In this document: in pieces, positions 15,339 to 24,476 of the stretch
Numbering within the stretch: the first letter of the stretch is position 1
How the letters are laid out: each line of letters starts with the position of its first letter
NCBI GenBank assembly: GCA_020426345.1
Contig: JAGQQE010000005.1
Coordinates: 1 to 50,694, forward strand
From: Planctomycetaceae bacterium
Lineage (GTDB): Bacteria > Planctomycetota > Planctomycetia > Planctomycetales > Planctomycetaceae
Reading direction: 5' to 3'
Length of the DNA: 50,694 bases
Made by a program: the position numbers and the translations under genes
Notes under the pieces: generated by a model
What the model saw: the letters and a program-made list of their open reading frames with translations, nothing else
Databases searched by the model: none
Told to the model about the DNA's origin: nothing

Positions 15339-16796
15339 ATGCAAAACTTTTGTGGACGTACGCGTCGCGAAATGCTGTGGCAAACCGGCGCTGGGTTTAC
15401 CGGAGTGGCCCTTTCCGGGCTGCTGCAGCAGGACGGCTTTTTCGATCAGCAAACCGTGGCCGCCGATGGTGTCACGGGCTGGCAGAATCCACTTGCTCCG
15501 AAGCCCCCGAATTTTGCCCCCAAGGCTAAAAGCGTTATTTTTCTTTACATGTATGGCGGGCCCAGCCATGTCGATACCTTCGACTACAAGCCCTCCATGT
15601 ATGGGATGGATGGCAAGACAATTGAAGTAAAGACCTTTGGCCGGGGGGGCCATAAGAATCAGGGCCGGATCGTAGAACCACGCTGGAAGTTTCAGCAGTA
15701 CGGTGAATGTGGAAAGTGGGTCAGCGATCTGTTTCCACATCTGGCCAGGAAGGTCGATGACATCGCCTTCATTCATTCGATGACTGCGGATTCCCCCATA
15801 CATGGCTCGGCCATGTTGATGATGAATTCAGGCAAGATTCTCAGCGGCCATCCCTGCCTTGGTTCCTGGGTGAACTATGGCCTGGGAAGTGTGAATGAAA
15901 ATCTGCCCGGGTTTGTCGTGATGCTGGATCCTCGGGGAGGCCCGATCAGTGGCGCGAAGAACTGGAGCAGCGGGTATATGCCCGCGACTTATCAGGCTAC
16001 GTTGATGCGATCAAATGGTGATCCAATTCTGGATCTTTCGCCTCCCGATGCCTTGGCTGGGGGAGCACAGAGGAAGCTGCTGGACACCCTCCGGCAATAC
16101 AACGAGCAGCATCTGGCGACTCGAGTAGATAACTCAAACCTGGCCGCCAGAATTGCCAGCTACGAGCTTGCTTACCGCATGCAGTCCGAGGCACCTGAGG
16201 CAGTTGATATCGCTCAGGAAACTCAGGCGACACAAAGTTTGTATGGTCTCGACGATCCTCGCTCCGCAAAATTCGGTCGACAGTGCCTGTTGGCTCGCAG
16301 ACTGGTTGAACGCGGCGTCCGATTCATCCAGATCTACTCAGGGGGGGCCCATAACGACGATAACTGGGATGCCCACACAGATATGGAAAGCAATCACAAT
16401 CTGCATGCGGGCGAAACGGATAAGCCTATCGCCGGTCTTCTGCAGGACTTGAAGGATCGCAATCTACTCGACGAAACGCTGATCGTTTGGGGCGGCGAAT
16501 TCGGGCGACAGCCAACCGCGGAATATGCGAAAGGCAGTGGTCGGGACCACAACAGCTATGGCTTTACCACGTGGATGGCAGGGGGTGGAATACAGGGAGG
16601 AGTCAGCGTTGGAACCACCGACGAAATTGGCAGTCGGGCCGTGGACGATGTGTTTCATGTAAAACACATGCACGCCACCATCCTGCATCAGCTTGGCCTC
16701 GATCCAGACAAACTGAGCTACTTCTTTGGCGGGCTTGATAATAAGCTTGTGGGTGTAGAAGGGGCTCAACCGATCTGGAAGATCATGCGCGGATAG
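15339..16796 (+). CDS. DUF1501 domain protein with Tat signal
   Basis: A 485-residue protein. The N-terminus contains RTRREML (residues 7-13), a twin-arginine motif, followed by a hydrophobic stretch ending near residue 30, so it is probably exported folded by Tat. Motifs such as MYGGPSHVDTFDYKP, HGSAMLMMNSG, SGGAHNDDNWDAH and WGGEFGRQPTAE are characteristic of DUF1501, an alkaline-phosphatase-superfamily-like fold related to sulfatases. The histidines and aspartates in DNWDAH and GRDHN may bind metal. It is the constant partner of the DUF1549/1553 protein upstream (17-bp gap). Its substrate is unknown. Two tatA genes lie about 9 kb away in this window. Confidence 0.95.
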   Translation: MQNFCGRTRREMLWQTGAGFTGVALSGLLQQDGFFDQQTVAADGVTGWQNPLAPKPPNFAPKAKSVIFLYMYGGPSHVDTFDYKPSMYGMDGKTIEVKTFGRGGHKNQGRIVEPRWKFQQYGECGKWVSDLFPHLARKVDDIAFIHSMTADSPIHGSAMLMMNSGKILSGHPCLGSWVNYGLGSVNENLPGFVVMLDPRGGPISGAKNWSSGYMPATYQATLMRSNGDPILDLSPPDALAGGAQRKLLDTLRQYNEQHLATRVDNSNLAARIASYELAYRMQSEAPEAVDIAQETQATQSLYGLDDPRSAKFGRQCLLARRLVERGVRFIQIYSGGAHNDDNWDAHTDMESNHNLHAGETDKPIAGLLQDLKDRNLLDETLIVWGGEFGRQPTAEYAKGSGRDHNSYGFTTWMAGGGIQGGVSVGTTDEIGSRAVDDVFHVKHMHATILHQLGLDPDKLSYFFGGLDNKLVGVEGAQPIWKIMRG

Positions 16797-16801
16797 AAAG
16801 A

Positions 16802-17593
16802 ATGACCTCGGGGTTGTACTGGCTGGCCGGAACTTGTGTTGCCATCCTGGTGGCAGCCATGATTTCTATTGGCAGATCCGGAGCGGGCTGGGGTGTCTGG
16901 TTCTGCTACATGACCGGACGTCTGCAGACTCGCATCTTCTGTCGCTGGAAGGCGAATAATGCGTGCCCGTTTCCTGAAGAAGGTCCGGCCATTATTGTCG
17001 CTAACCACACAAGTCCTGTAGACCCGGTAATTGTGTGGATGCGGCACTTTGCGTCCTTCAGAAAGTACCGAATTCGAGTCATCGGATTTATGATGGCCCG
17101 AGAATATTATCTGCAGCGCGGTCCTGTCGGATGGGTCTGCCGGACGATGCAGTCAATTCCGGTAGCCCGGGCGGGGCGAGACATGGGCCCCGTCAAAGAA
17201 GCATTGAAGCGACTCGAGGCTGGCCATCTGCTTGGACTGTTTCCGGAAGGACGACTCAACGACAAGTCCCCGGACTCACAGTTGCTGGCTGGCGGCACGG
17301 GAGTCGCATGGCTGGCTCTGAAATCCAGAGTGCCGGTGATACCAGTGTTCATTCACAACGCTCCTCGCAGCAAAAGTATGATTCGCGTGTTCTTCAAGTT
17401 TACGCGAACCAGCGTCACCTACGGTGAGCCATTGGATTTGTCAAAATGGTATGACACGAAGTTGTCACACGAAGTACTCTCAGCGGCTACCGATCAGATC
17501 ATGTCTGCGATCGCTCAACTCGGGGGAATTGAGTACTCATCAGCCTTCCGCGAGTACAAGGTGGAGAACACGAGCAACGAGTGTTCCGACTAG
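16802..17593 (+). CDS. plsC: 1-acyl-sn-glycerol-3-phosphate acyltransferase (PlsC family)
   Basis: A 263-residue acyltransferase that makes phosphatidic acid from lysophosphatidic acid at the membrane. It has an N-terminal hydrophobic helix (about residues 5-22). The NHTSPVD motif (68-74) supplies the catalytic His69 and Asp74 of the NHX4D signature, and LFPEGR (about 146-151) is the glycerol-phosphate-binding block. SIPVARAGRDMGP and VPVIPVFIHNAP match the other PlsC blocks. It starts 5 bp after the DUF1501 stop and so is likely in the same transcript, although the functions are unrelated. PlsC proteins vary in acyl and acceptor specificity, which cannot be read here. Confidence 0.92.
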   Translation: MTSGLYWLAGTCVAILVAAMISIGRSGAGWGVWFCYMTGRLQTRIFCRWKANNACPFPEEGPAIIVANHTSPVDPVIVWMRHFASFRKYRIRVIGFMMAREYYLQRGPVGWVCRTMQSIPVARAGRDMGPVKEALKRLEAGHLLGLFPEGRLNDKSPDSQLLAGGTGVAWLALKSRVPVIPVFIHNAPRSKSMIRVFFKFTRTSVTYGEPLDLSKWYDTKLSHEVLSAATDQIMSAIAQLGGIEYSSAFREYKVENTSNECSD

Positions 17594-17810
17594 GTCTGTC
17601 TTTCGTATCCGCAGTCTGCGGTGCGTTGGCAAAACCTCTTCCAATGCAGGGATACCCATCACTGCGAGGAAATCAGCATGATGGCCAGCAGCCATCCGAG
17701 TTGCGGAAGCAACGCTACTTTTGCGAGTCGCGATACGCGCCGGAACAGTGGCTTCTGCCCGCTCTCCGTGGCAGGATTTCCTGCGGAGGAAGCCTCCAGA
17801 CGCAATTGCC

Positions 17811-17844
17811 AAAAAAGAAACCGACGCTCGCAGGAGCGTCGGTT
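17811..17844 (-). terminator. Rho-independent terminator
   Basis: A hairpin of an 11-bp perfect stem (17819-17829 with 17834-17844) and a GCAG tetraloop is followed, in minus-strand orientation, by TTTCTTTTTT. It lies about 30 bp past the stop of the minus-strand coiled-coil gene at 17875, exactly where a terminator is expected. On the plus strand the tail is poor in T, so it works mainly for the minus strand. Confidence 0.85.
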
Positions 17845-17874
17845 CGAATTGTTTGAGAGGTGCAGGGGACAAAG

Positions 17875-19401
17875 TTACCTGTACAACCCGCTGACCTGCC
17901 CTGTCGAAGTTGAGTTGGCTTTTCTTCGGCCTGAGTAGGCTCCGGATATGGCCGCAGAACTCTGTCGTGACTTCAATGCACCGTTCACCGTTGAACTCTT
18001 GGCACCATTCGAGAGTGTCGCAGGGAATGGGTCGATTGGATTCCACGCAAGCTTCTTGCGTGAGTAGCCAATGTATTCGAGGAAGCTTCCAAGGCTGATC
18101 ACATACACTCCGTTGGAGAGCGCCGCTTCTCGCATTTCATTGGCATTCTGCTGAATCTTGCGATAGATCGCCTGCTTAACAGCATCCTCTGTGTCAGAAG
18201 ACTCACCGGTTTCAGCAATGATCAGAAAACGGGTTTTCTCGCTGATTTGAGTCTTGATGTCATCCGTCTGGAGAGGGTTACCGTCTCCGTCCATCAGCTC
18301 CCCGACTTCATTCGTCTGGATGGCAATCTTCGCGTGAGCCCCTCGCACGATGCGGCGGAACTCGTCAATGTCGGAGCCTGGATTTCCATCGAAGTCGAGT
18401 AGACCCGCAATCGCGATCTCCAGTTGCTGACCTGATGTGAACAGTGGAGAGTAGATTGGGTCATTCGCGGAGATGGGGCGAGTAATATCCTGAGCGATAA
18501 TTCGTGCTTCGGAGAGGTGAGGCCCCATGATCGAAACGACTTCTATTTTGCCTTTGACGTCTTCAGTGTTTCGACGACCAACTCCGTTGTTGCTTTGAGT
18601 GTAGACAGAAAATGTCGTTCCGACCTGCAGTTCATCGCGTTCGCCCAGGTCGATGTAGCAGATGCCCATCTTACCTTTGTCGCGGTCGACTGTTCGAATT
18701 GCTCCGTCAGCACGATCGAAGCTCAGGTCTTCCTGCTGGAACAGTTTCTGACGCAGTGCCACGATTGCATTTCGCTTCTGCGAAATGTCATCCTGAAGGT
18801 CTTCGATTTGCCGACCGGTTTGTGCGCGGTAGGTGTTGAAGTCCGCCTGAAGCTTGTTTCGTTCATCGCGAAGGTCTGCGATTTGCGCTTCCCGACTTGC
18901 CAGATCCTCGCTGTGCTGGACTTCCTGCTGTCGAAGCCGTTCTTCCACTTCCGCGACCTTGTCCGACTGGGACTTGATCTGATCCTCCATATTCTTGACA
19001 GTTTCTGCCAGTATCCGATTCTTGTCGTTCAGCTGTGTCAGACGATCGCTGGCAGCAAAGGTCTGGATGTCTCGATCCGTAACAGTTTTTGTCAGTGCAC
19101 CATCCAGATTTGCTGCCGAGGCACCGTCACCAGCGCTGTCCGCCATCTTCTTGTTCATGGTGACGACAATTTCGTCAGGTTCACCGGTGCTGCCAATCAG
19201 TTGTTGCAACTGCAAAAGCTGCTCGTCCTTGGTTCGGACGGCGCTGGCATTGTCGGACGCCTCTTTGGTCTTCGAATCCAGCTGAGTCTGCAGCGTCGCA
19301 CTATGTTGGCTGTTGCTGTACAGAAAGAAGCCGAAGACAAGAGTCAGCAAAATGAAGACCGCAAGGGTAATCGACATTGCTGTGTTATTTTGAGCAGCCA
19401 T
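17875..19401 (-). CDS. Membrane-anchored coiled-coil protein of unknown function
   Basis: A 508-residue protein with one N-terminal membrane helix (about residues 9-28, SITLAVFILLTLVFGFFLY). A coiled coil of about 200 residues (roughly 30-235) is rich in K, Q, E, L and D. A globular C-terminal half contains strands such as DKGKMGICYIDLGERDEL, SEARIIAQDITRP and NGVYVISLGSFLEYIGYSRKK. The C-terminal tail is basic (GRRKA). No catalytic motif is recognised. The topology suggests a periplasmic or envelope structural role, which is inference. The gene runs alone on the minus strand, ends at a strong terminator and is divergent from the lipoprotein gene. Confidence 0.8.
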   Translation of the reverse strand: MAAQNNTAMSITLAVFILLTLVFGFFLYSNSQHSATLQTQLDSKTKEASDNASAVRTKDEQLLQLQQLIGSTGEPDEIVVTMNKKMADSAGDGASAANLDGALTKTVTDRDIQTFAASDRLTQLNDKNRILAETVKNMEDQIKSQSDKVAEVEERLRQQEVQHSEDLASREAQIADLRDERNKLQADFNTYRAQTGRQIEDLQDDISQKRNAIVALRQKLFQQEDLSFDRADGAIRTVDRDKGKMGICYIDLGERDELQVGTTFSVYTQSNNGVGRRNTEDVKGKIEVVSIMGPHLSEARIIAQDITRPISANDPIYSPLFTSGQQLEIAIAGLLDFDGNPGSDIDEFRRIVRGAHAKIAIQTNEVGELMDGDGNPLQTDDIKTQISEKTRFLIIAETGESSDTEDAVKQAIYRKIQQNANEMREAALSNGVYVISLGSFLEYIGYSRKKLAWNPIDPFPATLSNGAKSSTVNGALKSRQSSAAISGAYSGRRKANSTSTGQVSGLYR

Positions 19402-19854
19402 TCAAGTGCTCCAAGGGTGACGTTTGATCACCATTTGAGGACGAAATTGTGAACCTGAACGAAGATTACCGGTCGTTGGAGTTGAGTCAAGAAAATCCCA
19501 CGATCAGCAGCCTCTAACGACACTTTATCCCATTGTCGTTCGCCAACACGCCCTTAGTTTGGCAAACCGTCCGAAGATTGCTCTACATCCATCGCAGCGG
19601 CGGCACCGGCAATTCCAGCCGATTCGATTGGGGGAGTCAGATGGGCTGTTTTCCGACCAACAATGCAGCTTAAGCCTATCCAAACCGGAGGAACCCTTCA
19701 TTCGACGGAACCGGCAGAATTCGCCGTTTTGCGCAGATTCAGAGAATCCCTGCACTTGTAACCACGTGGCGGCATCATTCTCGGCTTGTGAGCCTGCTCG
19801 ATGCGCAAATAGATTTCTTTGTCCCATATGTACCTCTGCAGGGTTCCTCCTCAA
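19402..19854. other. Divergent intergenic region
   Basis: About 450 bp between the minus-strand coiled-coil gene and the plus-strand lipoprotein gene. The spacer shows an imperfect inverted repeat (GCCAA near 19543, TTGGC near 19559), no convincing small gene and no RNA gene. The lipoprotein start is uncertain, so the true spacer may be longer or shorter. Confidence 0.35.
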
Positions 19855-21558
19855 ATGTCCGCTCACCGTCACATCCATCCGCTGCGCGAACGCTGCCAAT
19901 CGGCTGTCGAACGGCTTTTGGTGTGCACAAAAGTCGAGTTTAATCGTGTCATCGCGGCGCGAAACAGTGGCTGCCTGTTGCTCGTTGGAGTCTTGTTCTT
20001 GCTGGCACCGGGATGTGCCACCAATAAGACTGATTTCGCGTCTATATCTACTGCACGGCCCCACTCCGAACCTGTCCATTTCGAAGGTGGTAGTGTTGTT
20101 GTTCGATCTCAGGACCAACCGCTGCAGGGAGGTTGGTCCGGTCTGATCCCTCAGAACACCGAACGGAATGTCAACGGGTCTCATCAGGACTTCGGATTTG
20201 TTAGTCCCGGGCACTCCTTCGCAACTCAGGTCCGACTCAGAACCCCGCGTTTTGCTCCACCCTCAAATGCAGACTCCAATCTCGATCGGATCCCCGAGAC
20301 CAGCGACACATCAGGAACTCAGCCGCCGGGGGCAGAATTTCAGTCGGGGCTCGGGCAGCCTGGTCCGTTGCCGTCAATCAATCAATCGGTCGGAAACACG
20401 ATTCCAGCGAATGTCGCTCCTCAAAGTGCGTCTGTTCCGGACCCAGCTGTTGTTCGTGAACCAACAATCATGGAGCGGTTTCGGGAGCTGTACCAGCCCC
20501 GACGCGCGGAAATGGCGGCAGTTGTCCGCGATACCGAAGAAACAACATCGGCACTCATCGCCCGCCCGTTTCGGCGTCTGCAGAATCCGTGGGGATTACT
20601 GCTGCCAAGAGAAGAACAAGCTGCAGAACGGCAGAACAGTTCTTCAACTGCGTTGATTGAGGATTCGGCTGACTCTGCAGGCAGTGGTTCGCCACCAGAA
20701 TCGAATATGGATGATCAATCCGCAACAGGTGCCGCGCTGGAATCAGAGAGAGTGACTGAACAGTCATCGGAATATTTGATTGCAGTTTTGATTGAGCAGT
20801 ATCAGGCTCGCATTCAGGCATGGCCGAGGGACGCAGACGGCGTGCCCGCGAACCCGGAGGAATGGCGAAGAGTGCAAACCGATCTTCGCTTGCTGAATTT
20901 GATTTCGGGAGACAGCGCTGAGGCAGTCGCTGCCATCGAAGGCTTACCTGCCGCTGAGCGAGAGTTCTGGCAGTCCATTCTGATGGCAATGACTGTTTGC
21001 CGTCAGAGTCGCGAAAGTTCCGCAGAAGATTTCACTGCTGAGTGGGAATTCACTCCGGCCGTGACTTCCAGCCATCAACTGGATGCAAGGAGTCAGGAAG
21101 AAACTCGCTATGATATGACGGCTCAGCAGCTTCGAGCCGCGATCCGACACCTTCAGTCTATGTCCAGACTCACGATTCGCCGGGCCGCTTTTTGCAGTCG
21201 AATCCAAAGCTTCGGAACCTTTGAAACGTTTCCAACCACTGATTTCAATTCAGGGCAGCCTGTACTGGTTTATGCTGAGATCGATAATTTTCGAACAGAA
21301 CGAAGTAAAGAGGGGACGTACGATTCTCGATTCTCCGCGCAGATTGATATCCTGCGGAACGACGACCCCGGACCGGTTGAAAGTATTCCTGTCGAAGGCA
21401 TTATTGACCAGTCCACGAGTCCTCGAACTGACTATTACCACAGCTACGAACTGACGATTCCGCAACTCGCCCCCGGACGCTATACGCTGCAGCTGACCGT
21501 CCGGGATGAAATCGCCAGACAGGAAGCCACATCAATTCTTCCATTTCACGTGCGTTGA
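19855..21558 (+). CDS. Predicted lipoprotein, planctomycete-type, unknown function
   Basis: A hydrophobic stretch LLLVGVLFLLAPGC gives a lipobox with the cysteine (at 20014-20016) as the lipidation site. The true start is uncertain. TTG 19819, ATG 19828 and ATG 19855 leave an unusually long N-terminal extension before the signal; TTG 19918 or GTG 19921 would give a classical signal of about 31 residues. A long S/P/Q-rich disordered linker follows, then helical and strand-rich segments; the end (SYELTIPQLAPGRYTLQLTVRDE) resembles an immunoglobulin-like strand pair. It probably faces the periplasm. It is the first gene of a tight run with the small coiled-coil, TSR3-like and sulfatase genes. 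Confidence 0.7.
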   Translation: MSAHRHIHPLRERCQSAVERLLVCTKVEFNRVIAARNSGCLLLVGVLFLLAPGCATNKTDFASISTARPHSEPVHFEGGSVVVRSQDQPLQGGWSGLIPQNTERNVNGSHQDFGFVSPGHSFATQVRLRTPRFAPPSNADSNLDRIPETSDTSGTQPPGAEFQSGLGQPGPLPSINQSVGNTIPANVAPQSASVPDPAVVREPTIMERFRELYQPRRAEMAAVVRDTEETTSALIARPFRRLQNPWGLLLPREEQAAERQNSSSTALIEDSADSAGSGSPPESNMDDQSATGAALESERVTEQSSEYLIAVLIEQYQARIQAWPRDADGVPANPEEWRRVQTDLRLLNLISGDSAEAVAAIEGLPAAEREFWQSILMAMTVCRQSRESSAEDFTAEWEFTPAVTSSHQLDARSQEETRYDMTAQQLRAAIRHLQSMSRLTIRRAAFCSRIQSFGTFETFPTTDFNSGQPVLVYAEIDNFRTERSKEGTYDSRFSAQIDILRNDDPGPVESIPVEGIIDQSTSPRTDYYHSYELTIPQLAPGRYTLQLTVRDEIARQEATSILPFHVR

Positions 21559-21587
21559 TTTGGCTGCCGGTTTTTTATGAGAGTTTT

Positions 21588-21764
21588 ATGAGCCTGAACA
21601 AGAAGCAAAAGAAGCAGATTGACGCCCTGAAGAACAAAATCAATGGGTTACAGCAGCTCCTGAGAGCTGCCAGAAATCAGCCGGACGATCCAGCGGAAAT
21701 CCCAAGGCTCGAAAAACAAATTGCGGATCTGCAGACAGAGATTGAGAAGATCAAGGGCGAATGA
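21588..21764 (+). CDS. Small coiled-coil protein, 58 residues
   Basis: Starts at ATG 21588; a longer form from ATG 21555 would add a hydrophobic tail and is less likely. The product is lysine/glutamine-rich and almost wholly helical ([20 protein letters not shown] ... [18 protein letters not shown]), with a clear heptad pattern in each half and a short PDDPAE turn between. Its stop overlaps the TSR3-like start by 4 bp (ATGA), so translation is probably coupled. It might be an antiparallel coiled-coil partner or regulator of a neighbour, but no function can be assigned. Confidence 0.75.
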   Translation: MSLNKKQKKQIDALKNKINGLQQLLRAARNQPDDPAEIPRLEKQIADLQTEIEKIKGE

Positions 21765-22207
21765 GTCTTCCAACGGTTATTGTCGTCCATCCACGAGAAC
21801 GTCGAGCCAAATGCTCAGTCGAACCCCTGAGGGGGCGTCCTGATTTTGAGTTTTTCACGTTCCCGCATCCCGTGACAACGGACGTATCCGATTACATTCA
21901 GCTTGGGATCGGTGGTCCCGAGTTGTCCGCTGCGGATGCAGAATCCGGGCTGTTTTTGCTGGATGGAACGTGGCGTCTGGCGGCTCGAATGGCCCCTTTC
22001 TTTGAGCACATTCCAGTTCGTTCTCTTCCTCCGATCAGAACCGCTTATCCCCGAAAGTCTTCGGTCTATGATGACCCTGATGCCGGACTTGCCACCATAG
22101 AGGCGTTGTATGCTGCGTTACGAATACTCGGGCGCGATACGAAAGGTCTCCTTGACCAGTACTACTGGAAAGATGAATTTCTACGGCTGAATGGCTGGGA
22201 AGAATAG
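21761..22207 (+). CDS. TSR3-like (DTW/TSR3 superfamily) protein, possible aminocarboxypropyltransferase
   Basis: A 148-residue protein. The C-terminal half matches the TSR3/DUF367 pattern: LFLLDGTW (like the DCSW motif), then [13 protein letters not shown] (like LPxLxAxNP), [15 protein letters not shown] (EALxAALxILG) and finally [11 protein letters not shown] (like WGxxFLxLN). The N-terminus [10 protein letters not shown] resembles the CTGKKL motif. Eukaryotic and archaeal TSR3 transfers the 3-amino-3-carboxypropyl group of SAM to a uridine in small-subunit rRNA helix 31. Bacterial relatives of the DTW superfamily, such as TapT, modify tRNA. Which RNA this enzyme acts on is inference. Translationally coupled to the small protein upstream; the sulfatase starts 2 bp later. 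Confidence 0.75.
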   Translation: MSLPTVIVVHPRERRAKCSVEPLRGRPDFEFFTFPHPVTTDVSDYIQLGIGGPELSAADAESGLFLLDGTWRLAARMAPFFEHIPVRSLPPIRTAYPRKSSVYDDPDAGLATIEALYAALRILGRDTKGLLDQYYWKDEFLRLNGWEE

Positions 22208-22208
22208 C

Positions 22209-24233
22209 ATGACTCCGCTGGGTTTCTTTTCCGTACTTTCTCGCACAGTTCTTCTGATGGCTGCGGTGAACTGGATGGCACTGCAAGCTGAAGCACAGCT
22301 GCATTCCGGCAAGACTCGCCCGAACGTCCTGATGATTCTGGTTGACGATCTGAAGCCTGCCATCGGTGCCTATGGCGATTCCACTGCAATCACGCCAAAC
22401 CTGAACCAACTGACACAACGAGGTCTTCGATTTGACCTCGCCTTCTGCAATCAGGCGGTCTGCGCTCCTTCGCGATTCACGCTGATGCTTGGTTCACACT
22501 CGACGTCTACCGGACTTTACGGACTTGGTAGTCAATTGCGTGAAATGATTCCCGATGCTGTCACAATGCCGCAGTTTTTTGCGAAAGAAGGCGGCTATCG
22601 GACGGAATCACTTGGCAAAGTTTTTCACATCGGGCACGGCAATCAGGGGGATCCGGAATCTTTTGCGGTACCTCACTTCACAGAGAAGGTCATCGAATAT
22701 CTTGACCCTGCCAGCACTAATGGAGGGCAACTGACTCGGGAAGAAGCTTACTTCACCAACCAGAAGCTTGGCGAAATCAGGACCCTGCCGCGCGGTGCCG
22801 CATTTGAGTCGCCGGATGTGCGAGACGATGAGTATGCGGATGGCCGAGTTGCCCATGAAACAATCAGACGTCTGCAACTGGCAGCTGACCGATTGAAGGA
22901 GGCGAAAGCAGGGGAAGAATCGGCTGCGCCATTTTTTATCGCAGCTGGTTTTGCGCGACCACATCTCCCTTTCAGCGTTCCCCGACGATACTGGGATCTG
23001 TACGACCCGTCTCTGCTGCCGATGCCGGAATACGAACAACTTCCCGTCAATGCCCCCGCAGTAGCGGGCAAGCGAGGTGGGGAAATTAACAACTATGCCC
23101 CGGTGCCTGCAGACGGATTCATAGATGAGGCACTCAAGCGAAAGCTCATCCATGGGTACTATGCGAGCGTAAGTTTTGTTGACGCTCAGATCGGACTGGT
23201 GATACGAGAGCTGGATCGTCTTGGTCTGGCTGAAGATACCATCATCGTCCTCTGGGGTGACCATGGTTTTCATCTGGGCGACCTTGGGATCTGGACGAAA
23301 CATACCAACTACGAACAAGCGAACCGGATCCCTCTGGTCTTTGTCGCTCCCGGGGTGACTCAACCGGGAACTTCAACAAACCAACCTGCTGAAAGTGTCG
23401 ATGTCTTTCCAACACTGGCAGAGTTGTGTCAACTGCCTTCGCCAGCCGGGCCGCAGCCCATTGATGGCGTCAGTCTGGTTCCCGTCCTGCGGGATCCATC
23501 ACTACGCGTTCGAAATCATGCTTTTCACGCCTATCCACACCGGACGCTCGGCAGAGCAATCAGAACTGAACGTTTCCGTCTGGTGGAATGGAAAACGCCC
23601 GGCGCAGCATCGGAGACTGCTGAAATTGAGCTGTATGATTATCAACTGGATCCACACGAAACTCGCAATCATGCGGACGAAAAGCCGGACGTCGTCGCGA
23701 GGTTGCGGAAAGTTCTCGCCGCATATCCGGAAGCTGTCGACCGAGATGGTCGTCCCGCCATCCCGGCAAATCAGGCAAATCGACTGAATCTCGGCACACC
23801 GACGATCGCAGAGCAAATCATCAGCATTGAGGCGGTTGTGGCAGCGCAGAATCCCAATGGTGTCGTTGTGGCACAGGGTGGCAGAGAGCAGGGATACTCC
23901 GTCCATTTCGTCGACGGCAGGCCAACATTTGACGTCCGGGTTGGCGGCAAAGTGAGTCGTGTTCAGTCAGGAAACTCAGTCAGTGGAACCATTCGCCTCT
24001 CTGCCGAACTCAATGCCAGCCAGTTGTTATTGGTCGTAAACGGGGCTTCGGCAGAAACCTGTTCTTCGCCTGGCCTGATCTCCATGCAGCCCAAAGATGG
24101 GCTGTCTGTCGGCCTTGATGAACTCAGTGCCGCTGGTGAATACGAGGCCCCGAATGCATTCACCGGAAAGATCCTGAAAGTCAGCGTCAGCACTGCGGCT
24201 CCCGGTGCCCGTGTTCCAGAGAGTCTGAAATAG
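22209..24233 (+). CDS. Sulfatase, iduronate-2-sulfatase-like
   Basis: A 674-residue secreted sulfatase. ATG 22209 is preferred over 22191 because GGGAAGAA precedes it at a good distance and it follows the previous stop by 2 bp. A signal peptide ends near ALQAEA. The formylglycine motif CAPSR at C85-R89 means the enzyme needs maturation of that cysteine. Metal aspartates lie in LVDDLKP (46-47) and LWGDHGFHLGD. The family match is iduronate-2-sulfatase type, but in planctomycetes such enzymes usually act on algal or other marine sulfated polysaccharides. A C-terminal extension of about 140 residues with strand repeats (VEAVVAAQNPNGVVVAQGG, GYSVHFVDGRPTFDVRVGG) looks like an added beta-sandwich. 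Confidence 0.93.
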   Translation: MTPLGFFSVLSRTVLLMAAVNWMALQAEAQLHSGKTRPNVLMILVDDLKPAIGAYGDSTAITPNLNQLTQRGLRFDLAFCNQAVCAPSRFTLMLGSHSTSTGLYGLGSQLREMIPDAVTMPQFFAKEGGYRTESLGKVFHIGHGNQGDPESFAVPHFTEKVIEYLDPASTNGGQLTREEAYFTNQKLGEIRTLPRGAAFESPDVRDDEYADGRVAHETIRRLQLAADRLKEAKAGEESAAPFFIAAGFARPHLPFSVPRRYWDLYDPSLLPMPEYEQLPVNAPAVAGKRGGEINNYAPVPADGFIDEALKRKLIHGYYASVSFVDAQIGLVIRELDRLGLAEDTIIVLWGDHGFHLGDLGIWTKHTNYEQANRIPLVFVAPGVTQPGTSTNQPAESVDVFPTLAELCQLPSPAGPQPIDGVSLVPVLRDPSLRVRNHAFHAYPHRTLGRAIRTERFRLVEWKTPGAASETAEIELYDYQLDPHETRNHADEKPDVVARLRKVLAAYPEAVDRDGRPAIPANQANRLNLGTPTIAEQIISIEAVVAAQNPNGVVVAQGGREQGYSVHFVDGRPTFDVRVGGKVSRVQSGNSVSGTIRLSAELNASQLLLVVNGASAETCSSPGLISMQPKDGLSVGLDELSAAGEYEAPNAFTGKILKVSVSTAAPGARVPESLK

Positions 24234-24476
24234 GCGATCTGAGAGACTTGTTTCGCAGAATCTGAATGCCGGGGCAGAGAGTCTGCATTCATTTCTGTCG
24301 CACGCGGACAATCTGTCTGAGCTCACTCGTGTGAATGTGGAAACGGGTCAGAAGTTACGGTAAAAGTGCTTCGAAAATCTTTCACCTTTCGCCTAATACG
24401 GCAGGCAATACGCGATCTTAGCAAAGTTTGCCGCATCGGGGCTGAGGACAAAAACGCACTTGTTTGGAGTAGTTCA

